This document shows positions 33,881 to 41,127 of a stretch of DNA of 41,127 nucleotides, piece by piece. How positions within the stretch are numbered: position 1 is the first letter of the stretch; each line of letters begins with the position of its first letter. The notes beneath the pieces were generated by a model, which searched no databases, was not told the DNA's origin, and saw nothing but the letters and a program-made list of their open reading frames with translations. Both the position numbers and the translations under genes were made by a program. Source of the stretch: an uncultured Solirubrobacteraceae bacterium (GTDB taxonomy: Bacteria > Actinomycetota > Thermoleophilia > Solirubrobacterales > Solirubrobacteraceae); NCBI GenBank assembly GCA_902806205.1, contig CADCVR010000084.1, positions 1 through 41,127 on the forward strand, read 5' to 3'.

Positions 33881-34377
33881 TGGCCGACAAGCCGGTCACC
33901 GTCGCGGTGCCGGAGGAGCGCGTGCCGGAGTTCTACGTCTGGTTCGCGCACTTCTTGAGCGCGGCGCCCGGCGCCGAGCCGTCGATGCCCGGGCCGGGGC
34001 CGTGGCGTGGCGGCGGGCGCGGGCGCGGCGGCCCGGGTCGCTGGGCCCACGTCGAGGTGGAACCCTGGACTTCCGACGACGCGGACACCGCTCGCTGGCT
34101 GTACGCAAAGCTCGCGGACCCCGCCCGGGAGCTCCTCGACCTCCTGCTCGACGAGCCGGCGAAGCGGTGGTCGGGCAACGCGCTGGCCGAGCGACTGGGC
34201 CTGGAGAAGGGCGCCCACGGCGTCGCAGGCATCCTGGCCTGGCCCGGGCGCTACTGCCGCAAGCTCGGTCGGCCGCTGCCCATCGCGACCGCCAAGCGTG
34301 ACGACGGCGGCACGGACTACTGGGTCGAGGCCGCCCCGGCCGCGCTCTTCGCCGCCGCCCGCGCCACCTCCGCCTAG
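33880..34377 (+). CDS. DUF6416-like protein with winged-helix-type C-terminus
   Basis: A 165-residue protein with the shared N-terminal motif VTVAVPEERVPEFYVWF, a Gly/Arg-rich spacer (about 45-60), and a C-terminal domain (about 70-160). The last contains ARELLDLLLDEPAKRWSG, LAERLGLEKG and VAGILAWPGRYCRKLGRP, which looks like a winged helix. It resembles actinobacterial DUF6416 proteins; I am moderately sure. It is coupled to the preceding short paralog (TAGTG overlap) and shares the TACTT operator. Its stop overlaps the convergent nucS stop by four bases. Confidence 0.7.
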   Translation: MADKPVTVAVPEERVPEFYVWFAHFLSAAPGAEPSMPGPGPWRGGGRGRGGPGRWAHVEVEPWTSDDADTARWLYAKLADPARELLDLLLDEPAKRWSGNALAERLGLEKGAHGVAGILAWPGRYCRKLGRPLPIATAKRDDGGTDYWVEAAPAALFAAARATSA

Positions 34378-35048
34378 GCGAAGAGGGTCAGCTCGGGTTC
34401 GCGGTCCCCGCGCACGACGTCGAGGTCGACTTCGACGCAGGCGATTCCGCGCGCCTCGGCGAGCACCCGCGCCTGCGGCTTGATCACCTGCGCGGCGAGC
34501 ACGCCGGCGCAGAACTCCATCGCCGGATCTCGGCGAATGCGCTCGAGATAGCGGGTGAGCTGCTCGACGGCGTCGATCGTCGCCACGCGCTTGATCTCGA
34601 CCGCGGTCCAGCCGTCCTGGTGGTCGCGGCACATCAGGTCGACCGGCCCGATGTCCGTCGGCCATTCGCGGCGCACGAGGCGAAAGCCCTCGCCGCACCA
34701 CGCCGGCGCGGCGGCCAGCGCCTCCTGGAGGTCGCGTTCGACGCCGTCCTTCTCGAGCGCCGCGGCCTCGCCCATGTCGTGGGTGACGTCGGAGAGCACC
34801 TCCACGATGCCGATCTCGAGGCGGTCCTCAGTGACCCCGGCGAGCTTGCGCACGACGATCTGGCCGTCGCCCTCCTCGATCACCGTCGGCGGGGTCATCC
34901 AGTTCTGCGGCTTGACCGACGAGCCGCCGTCGTGCCAGACCGCAACGCCGCCATCCGCCTTGATCATCAGCAGCCTCACCGCCTCGGGAAGGTGGGTGGT
35001 CAGGCGGCCGGTGTAGTCGATGGAGCAGCGGGCCACGATCAAGCGCAT
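34374..35048 (-). CDS. nucS: Mismatch-specific endonuclease NucS/EndoMS
   Basis: A 224-residue nuclease that cuts double strands at mismatches and provides mismatch repair in Actinomycetota lacking MutS/MutL. The N-terminal MRLIVARCSIDYTGRL domain binds DNA; the C-terminal RecB-like domain has GPVDLMCRD and AVEIKR, the Asp and Glu-x-Lys of the active site. The C-terminus ends ELTLFA, a likely beta-clamp-binding tail. TAGATT (35064 to 35059, minus strand) lies ten bases before the ATG. An in-frame ATG four codons upstream (35060) is less likely. Confidence 0.93.
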   Translation of the reverse strand: MRLIVARCSIDYTGRLTTHLPEAVRLLMIKADGGVAVWHDGGSSVKPQNWMTPPTVIEEGDGQIVVRKLAGVTEDRLEIGIVEVLSDVTHDMGEAAALEKDGVERDLQEALAAAPAWCGEGFRLVRREWPTDIGPVDLMCRDHQDGWTAVEIKRVATIDAVEQLTRYLERIRRDPAMEFCAGVLAAQVIKPQARVLAEARGIACVEVDLDVVRGDREPELTLFA

Positions 35049-35136
35049 AGCACCGGCCAATCTAGAAGCCGGGCCGGACGTCCTGCTGCGCTTCGAGCAC
35101 GACCCCGTTCCCCGGCGTTCGGCTCCGACGAACTCG

Positions 35137-36870
35137 CTACCTGACCTTGAAGCTCACGTACTTGGAGGTGACGCTCTTGTAGGGCGCGACGCCCTTGTAG
35201 ACGACCCGCACGCGCCAGCTGCCCTTCTTCTTCAGCTTGGCCTTGAACGTGAAGAGCTTGGACGCGGGCTTCAGGCCGCCGACGAGCTTGCGGAACCGGC
35301 GCTGCTTGTTCTTCCACTGCCACTCGACGGCGACCTTGCCGCCGATCGAGGGTCGTCCGGCCGCGCCGCGCGAGAGCAACCCACTGAGACTGCACGTGGT
35401 CAGCCCGCTGCGCTTGCTGCACTTCCGCTTGCGGAGCTTGAAACCCGGGGTGAGAGAGGCCCGGAGCGACCCGGGAGCGACCTTGATGACCTTCACGACC
35501 CGCCGGGCCATGTTGCCGTTGTTGTCCAGTGCGCTGACCTCGATGGTGTGCGGCCCGAGCCCGAGCGCACCCGAGCCCTGCCACGGGGCGAGGCCGACAC
35601 CGGCACCGTCGGTCAGCGCGTCGGTGAAGTTGCGGATCTCCTTGCCGCCGTCGTAGGCGTAGGAGACGCGCGCCACGCCGACGCCGCCGTCGCTCGCCGA
35701 GGCGTTCAGGTCGAGCTTGTCGACGAACTGCTGACCTTCCGTCGGGGCGAGCACGTTCAGCGACGGCGGGGCGAAGTCCCCGCAGGCGCCCGCGCCCTGT
35801 GCGGCGGCACCGCCGAAGGCGCCGAGGGCCGGCTTGGCGCTGCCGTCACGGCGCAGGAGGCCGTAGTTGCCCACCTCGCTGGAGAGCGGCAGGCCCTCGA
35901 TGTCGCGGAGGGTGAACCACGTCGCGGCCACGACGTACGGGTCGTGGGCCATGCACCGGAACGCCTGGGTCAAGAACGCCGCCTGGGTGGCCTCGTCGAC
36001 CCCGGACGGCTTCTTGCCGGCCGACGCGCCGCGGGTACAGGACGTGGGACCGCCGTTCGTCGTCGACCAGCCGAGTTCGGTCATCCAGATCGGCTTGTCG
36101 TCGCCGTTGGCCAGCATGGTCGCGCGGACCTCGCGATACCCCAGGAACGTGTACTGCCCGAGCCGGCCGTTCGGATCGCGGTAGAACTTGTCGGGCCCGA
36201 CGACCGAACAGGCGGTGTCCGTGTGGACCCCGACGCCGTCGAAGGAGCCCTTCGCGCCGCGGGCGTAGAGCGCCTCGATCCACCCGTAGTTGTTGCCCGT
36301 GGTGGCTCCGACGAGCACGGTCGCGCCGGGGTCGCCCGCCTTGACCCTCGCAAACGACGCCTTGAGCATCGCGGTGTAGAAGTCCGGGTTGGGCGCCTCA
36401 CCCCAGAACTCGGGGGCGTCGGGCTCGTTCCAGACCTCATAGACCGAGCTCGGATCGCCGGCCTTGCGCTTGAGGGCGAGCCACCCGGCCAGCTCGCCGA
36501 TGAAGGCGGCGTACTCTCCCGGGCTGCGCGGGCGCTGGCCGCTGGCGGCCCAGGCCGGGGCGTCGAGGACGACCATGATCGGGGTGGCGCCCGCGGCGAG
36601 CACGCGGCCGACGTTGCGCTCGAGGCCGGTGGTGAAGACGTTGGGGTTCGACGGGCCGGCGAGTCCGGTGAAGTCTGCGGGGCCACCGGGCTCGAAGTCG
36701 CTCCAGCGGACGAAGAAGCGGACCTGCTTGGCGCCTTGGCCGAGCGCCGCCGGGGCGTCGTCGTAGGAGCTGACGTTCAGGCCTGGGGCGGCGGCCTGAG
36801 CGGAGCCGGCGGCGAGGACGCTGACCAGCGTGGTGGCGGCAAAGACGGCCAGGCGGCGAAGCGAGAACAC
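35137..36870 (-). CDS. Secreted clan-A glycoside hydrolase
   Basis: A 577-residue exported enzyme with a signal peptide (cleavage after about residue 27, AQA). The TIM-barrel part (about 30-340) carries the acid/base Glu149 in YEVWNEPDAPEFW and the nucleophile Glu265 in IWMTELGWS, the clan GH-A pattern closest to GH39/GH5-type enzymes. Residues about 350-460 look like an immunoglobulin-like or cadherin-like domain (SLNVLAPTEGQQF). The last 110 residues are a basic beta-rich module with two cysteines (KRKCSKRSGLTTCSL). Substrate (a beta-linked glucan, xylan or glucuronide) is not readable. GTG start; nothing adjacent suggests a polysaccharide cluster. Confidence 0.83.
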   Translation of the reverse strand: MFSLRRLAVFAATTLVSVLAAGSAQAAAPGLNVSSYDDAPAALGQGAKQVRFFVRWSDFEPGGPADFTGLAGPSNPNVFTTGLERNVGRVLAAGATPIMVVLDAPAWAASGQRPRSPGEYAAFIGELAGWLALKRKAGDPSSVYEVWNEPDAPEFWGEAPNPDFYTAMLKASFARVKAGDPGATVLVGATTGNNYGWIEALYARGAKGSFDGVGVHTDTACSVVGPDKFYRDPNGRLGQYTFLGYREVRATMLANGDDKPIWMTELGWSTTNGGPTSCTRGASAGKKPSGVDEATQAAFLTQAFRCMAHDPYVVAATWFTLRDIEGLPLSSEVGNYGLLRRDGSAKPALGAFGGAAAQGAGACGDFAPPSLNVLAPTEGQQFVDKLDLNASASDGGVGVARVSYAYDGGKEIRNFTDALTDGAGVGLAPWQGSGALGLGPHTIEVSALDNNGNMARRVVKVIKVAPGSLRASLTPGFKLRKRKCSKRSGLTTCSLSGLLSRGAAGRPSIGGKVAVEWQWKNKQRRFRKLVGGLKPASKLFTFKAKLKKKGSWRVRVVYKGVAPYKSVTSKYVSFKVR

Positions 36871-36984
36871 GAGGATGAATCTCCGAGGTGGATGTGCAGG
36901 CGGACTACGCCGGGGGGCAATGATGTTCTCGGCAGTGCCGCCAGGATCCTCAAGGGGGAAGGGTGAGAACTGGCCGATACGCGC

Positions 36985-38262
36985 TCAGGCCGCCGGCAGC
37001 ACGCGAGGCGCAGCCTCGCGCAGGCGCTCGAGCAGCGCGCGCACCTCCAGGTCGCCGGGTGCGAGCTCCTGCGCGCGCTCGGACGCGGCGATCGCGTCGG
37101 AGATGCGGTCGGTGCGGGCCAACGCGTGGGCGTGACGCGACCAGGCCGGCGCGGACTCCGGGCTCAAGACGGTCGCCTGCTCGGTCGCGGTCACCTCGCC
37201 GCCGAGATCGCCCGCCAGGTGATAGGCCAGCGCCAAGTCCAGCAGCCCGGGGACCGACGGGCTCAGCCTGCGTGCGCGCTCCAGCGCCTCGATGGCCCGC
37301 TCGCGGTCCATGAGCCGCAGCCGCAGCCGGCCGACGCGCTCCCACTCGCCCGCGTCGGTCGGAGCACGCTGCGCGGAGCGGTCGGCCGCTTCCGCGGCCA
37401 GGTCGTAGGCGCGCATGTCCTCGTAGATGCGCGCGGCGTAGCGATGCGGGGCGGGGCGGTCGCACTCGTGGCGGGCCCAGTCGCGGACGGCACGGCCCGC
37501 GGCGGGGAGGTTGCCGCCCTGCCAGAAGGCGAGCGTCATGAGCCGCAGCACCGCGGTGTTGCCCGGCTCGGCGTCACGCGCGTAGATGAGCCGCTGAGCG
37601 GCCAGGGCGTAGCTGCCCTCCGCCATCGCGTGCTGCGCGGCGGTCACGAAGCGCTGCACGCGATCGGCGCCCGCGTCGGGGCGGGAGAAGTCCACGAACT
37701 GCAGTGAGCCGGCCGGCACCGTGCGCACACCGATATGGAACTTGATGCGCGCCCACTGCTGGACGTCGTCGCCGCCGGTGCCGTTCGACGAAGTCGATTG
37801 GGTATCGCCGGTGAAGTAGATGCCCGTGACCGAGCCGACGCCCCACTCGGGGTAGGAGAGGCAGCGGGCGTAGCGGTGCACGACGGAGTGGTCGGGCATC
37901 CGCGTGCCGAACGGGTCGTGCTCCGAGCGGTCCTCCGCGGCGGCGCGCGCGGCTTCCTGGGCCTCGTAGTTGCGCCGGCCCGCCTCCTCGCGCGCACGCC
38001 GTGCGGCGGCCGCCGAGACCTTCACCGCGTTGCGCGAGACGCGTCCGCCGCGCGAGTCCTCCGCGAGGCGCTCGAGCGTGTCGGCGGCCTCGTTGATCGC
38101 CTGGAGGTGACGCTCGTGCTCGAACTGCCTGCCGGGGGGCGCGAGATCGGGGTGCCAGAGCTTGGCCAGGCGCCGGCGGGCGAGCTGCACCCCACGCTTG
38201 TCGAACGGCGGTTCGAGCTCCAGGAGGAGAACGGACTGCTCGATGTCGAGGATCTGCGCCAC
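36985..38262 (-). CDS. J-domain protein with TPR repeats
   Basis: A 425-residue protein. The N-terminal J-like domain contains the HPD tripeptide ([11 protein letters not shown]), through which DnaJ proteins stimulate DnaK. A basic, Ala-rich helical stretch follows (about 75-115), then a unique middle part, then TPR-like repeats from about 200 to the end. TTG 38271 is possible, but GTG 38262 is chosen because TACCGT (38276 to 38271, minus strand) ends eight bases before it. No zinc-finger region, so not a full DnaJ; probably a client-specific co-chaperone. Divergent from ettA with back-to-back promoters. Confidence 0.8.
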   Translation of the reverse strand: MAQILDIEQSVLLLELEPPFDKRGVQLARRRLAKLWHPDLAPPGRQFEHERHLQAINEAADTLERLAEDSRGGRVSRNAVKVSAAAARRAREEAGRRNYEAQEAARAAAEDRSEHDPFGTRMPDHSVVHRYARCLSYPEWGVGSVTGIYFTGDTQSTSSNGTGGDDVQQWARIKFHIGVRTVPAGSLQFVDFSRPDAGADRVQRFVTAAQHAMAEGSYALAAQRLIYARDAEPGNTAVLRLMTLAFWQGGNLPAAGRAVRDWARHECDRPAPHRYAARIYEDMRAYDLAAEAADRSAQRAPTDAGEWERVGRLRLRLMDRERAIEALERARRLSPSVPGLLDLALAYHLAGDLGGEVTATEQATVLSPESAPAWSRHAHALARTDRISDAIAASERAQELAPGDLEVRALLERLREAAPRVLPAA

Positions 38263-38314
38263 AACCTCCAACGGTATCGCCGCCCCCCGCCGAGCGCCTC
38301 TATCCTGCGTCCGG

Positions 38315-39970
38315 ATGAGTTCCTCGTACGTCTACACGATGCACAAGCTGACCAAGCGCTACCCGCCGGACAAGACGGTGCTCGACGAGGTCACCCTCTC
38401 CTTCTACCTCGGCGCGAAGATCGGCGTCCTCGGCTACAACGGCGCGGGCAAGTCGTCGCTGCTGAAGATCATGGCCGGCCTCGACGAGGACTACCGCGGC
38501 GAGGCCCAGCTCGGCCCGAACGCGACGGTCGGCATGCTCCAGCAGGAGCCGGGCCTCGACGAGTCCAAGGACGTCCTGGGCAACGTCGAGGACGGCGTGC
38601 GCGAGACGAAGAACCTCCTGGAGCGCTTCAACGAGCTCGCCATGAACTACTCCGACGAGACCGCCGACGAGTTCGCCAAGCTCCAGGCCAAGATCGACGC
38701 CGCCGACGCGTGGAACCTCGACACGCAGCTCGAGTACGCGATGGATGCGCTGCGGCTGCCGCCCGCCGACGCGGAGGTGGCGAACCTCTCCGGCGGTGAG
38801 AAGCGCCGGGTCGCCCTCTGCCGCCTCCTGCTGCGCGCCCCCGACCTGCTCCTCCTCGACGAGCCGACCAACCACCTCGACGCGGACTCCGTCGCCTGGC
38901 TGGAGCGCTACCTCGCCGAGTACAAGGGCGCGGTGGTCGCGGTGACCCACGACCGCTACTTCCTGGACAACGTCGCGGGCTGGATCCTCGAACTCGACCG
39001 CGGCAAGGGCATCCCCTACGAGGGCAACTACTCCAACTGGCTCGAGGCCAAGGAGAAGCGGCTGCTGCAGGAGGATCGCCAGGACAAGTCGCGCCAACGT
39101 CAGATCTCGGCCGAGCTCGAATGGGTGCGCACGAACCCGAAGGGCCGACGGACGAAGTCCAAGGCGCGCCTGGCCCGCTACGACGAGCTGGTCAGCGAGG
39201 CCGACAACGTCCGCCTCGACGAGGTGACGATCCAGATCCCTCCCGGGCCGCGGCTCGGCGACACCGTCATCGAGGCCAAGGGGCTGAGCAAGGCCTTCGG
39301 CGACAAGCTGCTCTTCGAGAACCTGTCGTTCAACCTGCCGCCCGCGGGCATCGTCGGGATCGTCGGGCCCAACGGTGCGGGCAAGACGACCCTGTTCAAG
39401 ATGATCGCCGGGCAGGAGACGCCCGACGGGGGCGCGCTGACGCTCGGCGACACGGTCAAGCTCGCCTACGTCGACCAGTCGCGCGACGCGCTCGCGCCCG
39501 AGAAGACCGTCTGGGAGGAGATCTCCGACGGTCTGGACCTCATCAAGGTGGGCAAACGGGAGATCAACTCGCGCCAGTACGTCTCGGGCTTCAACTTCAA
39601 GAAGACCGATCAGCAGAAGAAGGTCGGCAAGCTCTCGGGGGGCGAGCGCAACCGCGTGCACCTCGCGAAGCTCCTGCGCACGGGGGGCAACGTCCTGCTC
39701 CTCGACGAGCCGACGAACGACCTCGACGTCGAGACGCTGCGGGCGCTGGAGAACGCACTGCTCGAGTTTCCGGGCTGCGCGGTGATCATCTCGCACGATC
39801 GTTGGTTCCTCGACCGCATCGCGACGCACGTCCTGGCCTTCGAGGGCGATTCGCAGGTCACGTGGTTCGAGGGGAACTTCGAGGCCTACGAGGAGTACCG
39901 CCGGACCCAGCTCGGCGTCGACATCGACCGTCCGCACCGCATCACCTACAAGAAGCTCACGCGCAGCTGA
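38315..39970 (+). CDS. ettA: ABC-F translational throttle EttA
   Basis: A 551-residue soluble ABC-F ATPase binding the ribosomal E site and gating elongation by energy state. Two nucleotide-binding domains: Walker [10 protein letters not shown] and GPNGAGKTT, signatures LSGGEKRR and LSGGERNR, Walker [12 protein letters not shown] and [11 protein letters not shown]. The inter-domain P-site tether (about 245-320) has the EttA-type charged sequence [17 protein letters not shown], and the C-terminus ends [11 protein letters not shown] as in EttA. TATCCT at 38301-38306 ends eight bases before the ATG, so leaderless. The frame open further upstream is rejected. Confidence 0.93.
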   Translation: MSSSYVYTMHKLTKRYPPDKTVLDEVTLSFYLGAKIGVLGYNGAGKSSLLKIMAGLDEDYRGEAQLGPNATVGMLQQEPGLDESKDVLGNVEDGVRETKNLLERFNELAMNYSDETADEFAKLQAKIDAADAWNLDTQLEYAMDALRLPPADAEVANLSGGEKRRVALCRLLLRAPDLLLLDEPTNHLDADSVAWLERYLAEYKGAVVAVTHDRYFLDNVAGWILELDRGKGIPYEGNYSNWLEAKEKRLLQEDRQDKSRQRQISAELEWVRTNPKGRRTKSKARLARYDELVSEADNVRLDEVTIQIPPGPRLGDTVIEAKGLSKAFGDKLLFENLSFNLPPAGIVGIVGPNGAGKTTLFKMIAGQETPDGGALTLGDTVKLAYVDQSRDALAPEKTVWEEISDGLDLIKVGKREINSRQYVSGFNFKKTDQQKKVGKLSGGERNRVHLAKLLRTGGNVLLLDEPTNDLDVETLRALENALLEFPGCAVIISHDRWFLDRIATHVLAFEGDSQVTWFEGNFEAYEEYRRTQLGVDIDRPHRITYKKLTRS

Positions 39971-39985
39971 GGCGGCGGAGCGGCG

Positions 39986-40456
39986 ATGGAGATCTCCTTC
40001 GCCACCACGCGACCCTGCCCGGGCCTCGCCGCCCACGTCCGCGCGCTCCACGGGGCGCGCGTCGTCGGCGGGCTGCCGGAGCGTCACCTGGAGCTGCCGG
40101 TGGCCGGAACCGCGGTCGTCCTCGCGCTGGAGCACCGGTGGCGTATCGCCGTCGACGAGTCGTCCCCGCTCGAGCGACACCACTCGTTCGCGGGCGGCCT
40201 CACGCTCGGACCTGCGGTGTCCGAGCACGCCGGGGCCTTCGAGGTCGTCGAGATGGTGCTCACCCCGGTCGGGACCGCCGCGGTCCTGGGGGTCCCCGCC
40301 GCCACGCTGGCCGGAGCAGTGGTCGCGCTCGACGACGTCATCGGGGCCGACGCCGCCCGGCTGACCCAGCGGCTGGCGGCCTTGGCGAGCTGGTCGGCGC
40401 GCTTCGCGGCGCTCGAGCGGTGGCTGCTCGCCCGTGTCTGGCGTCGGCCTGTCTGA
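39986..40456 (+). CDS. AraC-regulator-type sensor domain without a DNA-binding domain
   Basis: A 156-residue protein that looks like the N-terminal region of AraC-family regulators of the DUF6597 kind (LAAHVRALHGARVVGG, HHSFAGGLTLGPAVSEHAG, VEMVLTPVGTAAVLGVPAATLAG, LTQRLAALASWSARFAALERWLLARV). In full-length members an AraC double helix-turn-helix follows at this point; here a stop occurs, and the next gene starts 48 bases later without any HTH in any frame. GGAG before the ATG supports translation. It may be a truncated remnant or a stand-alone effector-binding protein. Confidence 0.65.
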   Translation: MEISFATTRPCPGLAAHVRALHGARVVGGLPERHLELPVAGTAVVLALEHRWRIAVDESSPLERHHSFAGGLTLGPAVSEHAGAFEVVEMVLTPVGTAAVLGVPAATLAGAVVALDDVIGADAARLTQRLAALASWSARFAALERWLLARVWRRPV

Positions 40457-40504
40457 AGCGCCTGGGCACTTCGGCGGGTGGTTCGTGCGTGCGAGCATCC
40501 GACC

Positions 40505-41127
40505 ATGCCGACCGTCGCCATCACCGAGTTCACCGACCCCGGATGTCCCTTCGCGTTCTCCGCCGAGCCGCATCGCTGGCGCCTGCGCTGGCGCTTCGGC
40601 GAGCAGCTGCAGTGGCGCGTGCGGATGGTCGTCCTCGCCGAGCAGCGCGAGGACTACCTGGACAAGGGCTTCACCGCCGACCGGGTGGCGGGATCGACGG
40701 CCACACTCGCCGAGCGCTACGGGATGCCGATGACCGAGGAGGTCAAGCCTGCGGTCGCCGCGACGCTTCCCGCATGCCGGGCGGTCGTCGCCGCGCGGCT
40801 CCATGCGCCCGAGAAGGAGTGGCTGCTGCTGCGCGGCCTGCGCGTCCTGCATTTCTCGGGGCCGTTGCTCGACGACCCGGCGACCATCGCGCAGGCCGCC
40901 ACGGACGCCGGGCTCGATCCCGACGAACTCGAGGGGTGGACGCGCGAGGAGGCGACGGAACGCGCACTGCGCGAGGACATGCTCTTGGCCCGTGATCCGA
41001 CGCCCGCGGCGCGCGCGCTGGAGCACAAGCTCGCGCCCACGCCGGACGGCGGCTGGCGCTACACATGCCCGTCGCTCGAGCTGCGCACGGCGGCGGGCGC
41101 CGCGTTCTCCGCTCCCGGCTTCCAGTC
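40505..41127 (+). CDS. DsbA-family oxidoreductase-like protein (partial, cut by window end)
   Basis: The first 207 residues of a thioredoxin-fold protein of the DsbA/FrnE group. The N-terminal strand is followed by DPGCPFAFSAEP, where the CxxC would lie; only the first cysteine is seen, so a classic disulfide exchange site is absent. A long helical insertion follows (about 50-150). No signal peptide, so probably a cytoplasmic FrnE-type or 2-hydroxychromene-isomerase-like enzyme. The frame is open at the right edge, so the C-terminus is missing. Confidence 0.78.
   Translation, partial: MPTVAITEFTDPGCPFAFSAEPHRWRLRWRFGEQLQWRVRMVVLAEQREDYLDKGFTADRVAGSTATLAERYGMPMTEEVKPAVAATLPACRAVVAARLHAPEKEWLLLRGLRVLHFSGPLLDDPATIAQAATDAGLDPDELEGWTREEATERALREDMLLARDPTPAARALEHKLAPTPDGGWRYTCPSLELRTAAGAAFSAPGFQ

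Noticed and set aside
38300-41026. Open frame of about 900 codons on the minus strand opposite ettA
   Set aside because: Antisense shadow of ettA and the following genes; low-complexity Arg/Gly/Leu composition with no motif, a common artefact in high-GC DNA.

Overview
The window looks like a stretch of chromosome from a high-GC actinomycete, most likely class Thermoleophilia, order Solirubrobacterales (Conexibacter, Solirubrobacter or Patulibacter relatives). This is inference. The supporting observations are GC content around 70 percent or more, a NucS-type mismatch endonuclease, a Kgd-type fused 2-oxoglutarate dehydrogenase, EttA, DUF3817, many start codons placed 6-10 bases after a TANNNT box (leaderless transcription), and secreted proteins ending in a basic Arg-Tyr-Arg-Thr-Cys type module. 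No tRNA, rRNA, CRISPR array, IS element or phage gene was seen. Coding density is very high and only one gene-free gap exceeds 300 bases.

Layout. 0.15-5.7 kb: citrate synthase, a PfkB kinase/DUF45 metallopeptidase pair, metF, an MBL hydrolase and two small unknowns. 5.8-6.8 kb: an AbiEi/DUF559 gene whose start and stop codons each lie inside a copy of a 47-bp palindromic repeat. 6.8-10.2 kb: a small unknown, a class V aminotransferase/M29 aminopeptidase pair and a secreted Cys/Lys-rich repeat protein. 10.3-17.8 kb: zwf, an unknown 383-residue protein, a membrane Rieske protein, pyruvate kinase, an ABC1 kinase and a glyoxalase-II-like hydrolase. 17.8-19.8 kb: a VOC (glyoxalase-I-like) gene behind a possible leader peptide, then an exopolyphosphatase/GppA protein. 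19.85-21.5 kb: a candidate retron, with structured RNA followed by a retron-type reverse transcriptase. 21.6-25.7 kb: small unknowns, Nudix, DUF3817 and a galactose-oxidase-like protein lacking the cross-link cysteine. 25.7-30.1 kb: one 1463-residue polypeptide carrying two lipoyl domains, an E3-binding domain, an E2 core and 2-oxoglutarate dehydrogenase E1. 30.1-35 kb: methyltransferase, DUF1028, a decayed ArsR regulator with its operator still intact, an alkyltransferase-like protein, YjbQ, an MBL hydrolase, two paralogous small proteins behind an AT-rich operator, and nucS. 35.1-41.1 kb: a secreted glycosyl hydrolase, a J-domain/TPR protein, ettA, an AraC-type sensor domain without a DNA-binding domain, and a DsbA-family gene cut by the window end.

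Most of the window is central carbon metabolism (gltA, kgd, pyk, zwf), one-carbon metabolism (metF), and genome or translation maintenance (nucS, the alkyltransferase-like protein, ettA). Against that background three things stand out: the retron candidate, the dispersed 47-bp palindrome family bracketing a DUF559 gene, and the self-contained E2-E1 2-oxoglutarate dehydrogenase. All family assignments come from reading motifs by eye; no database search was run.
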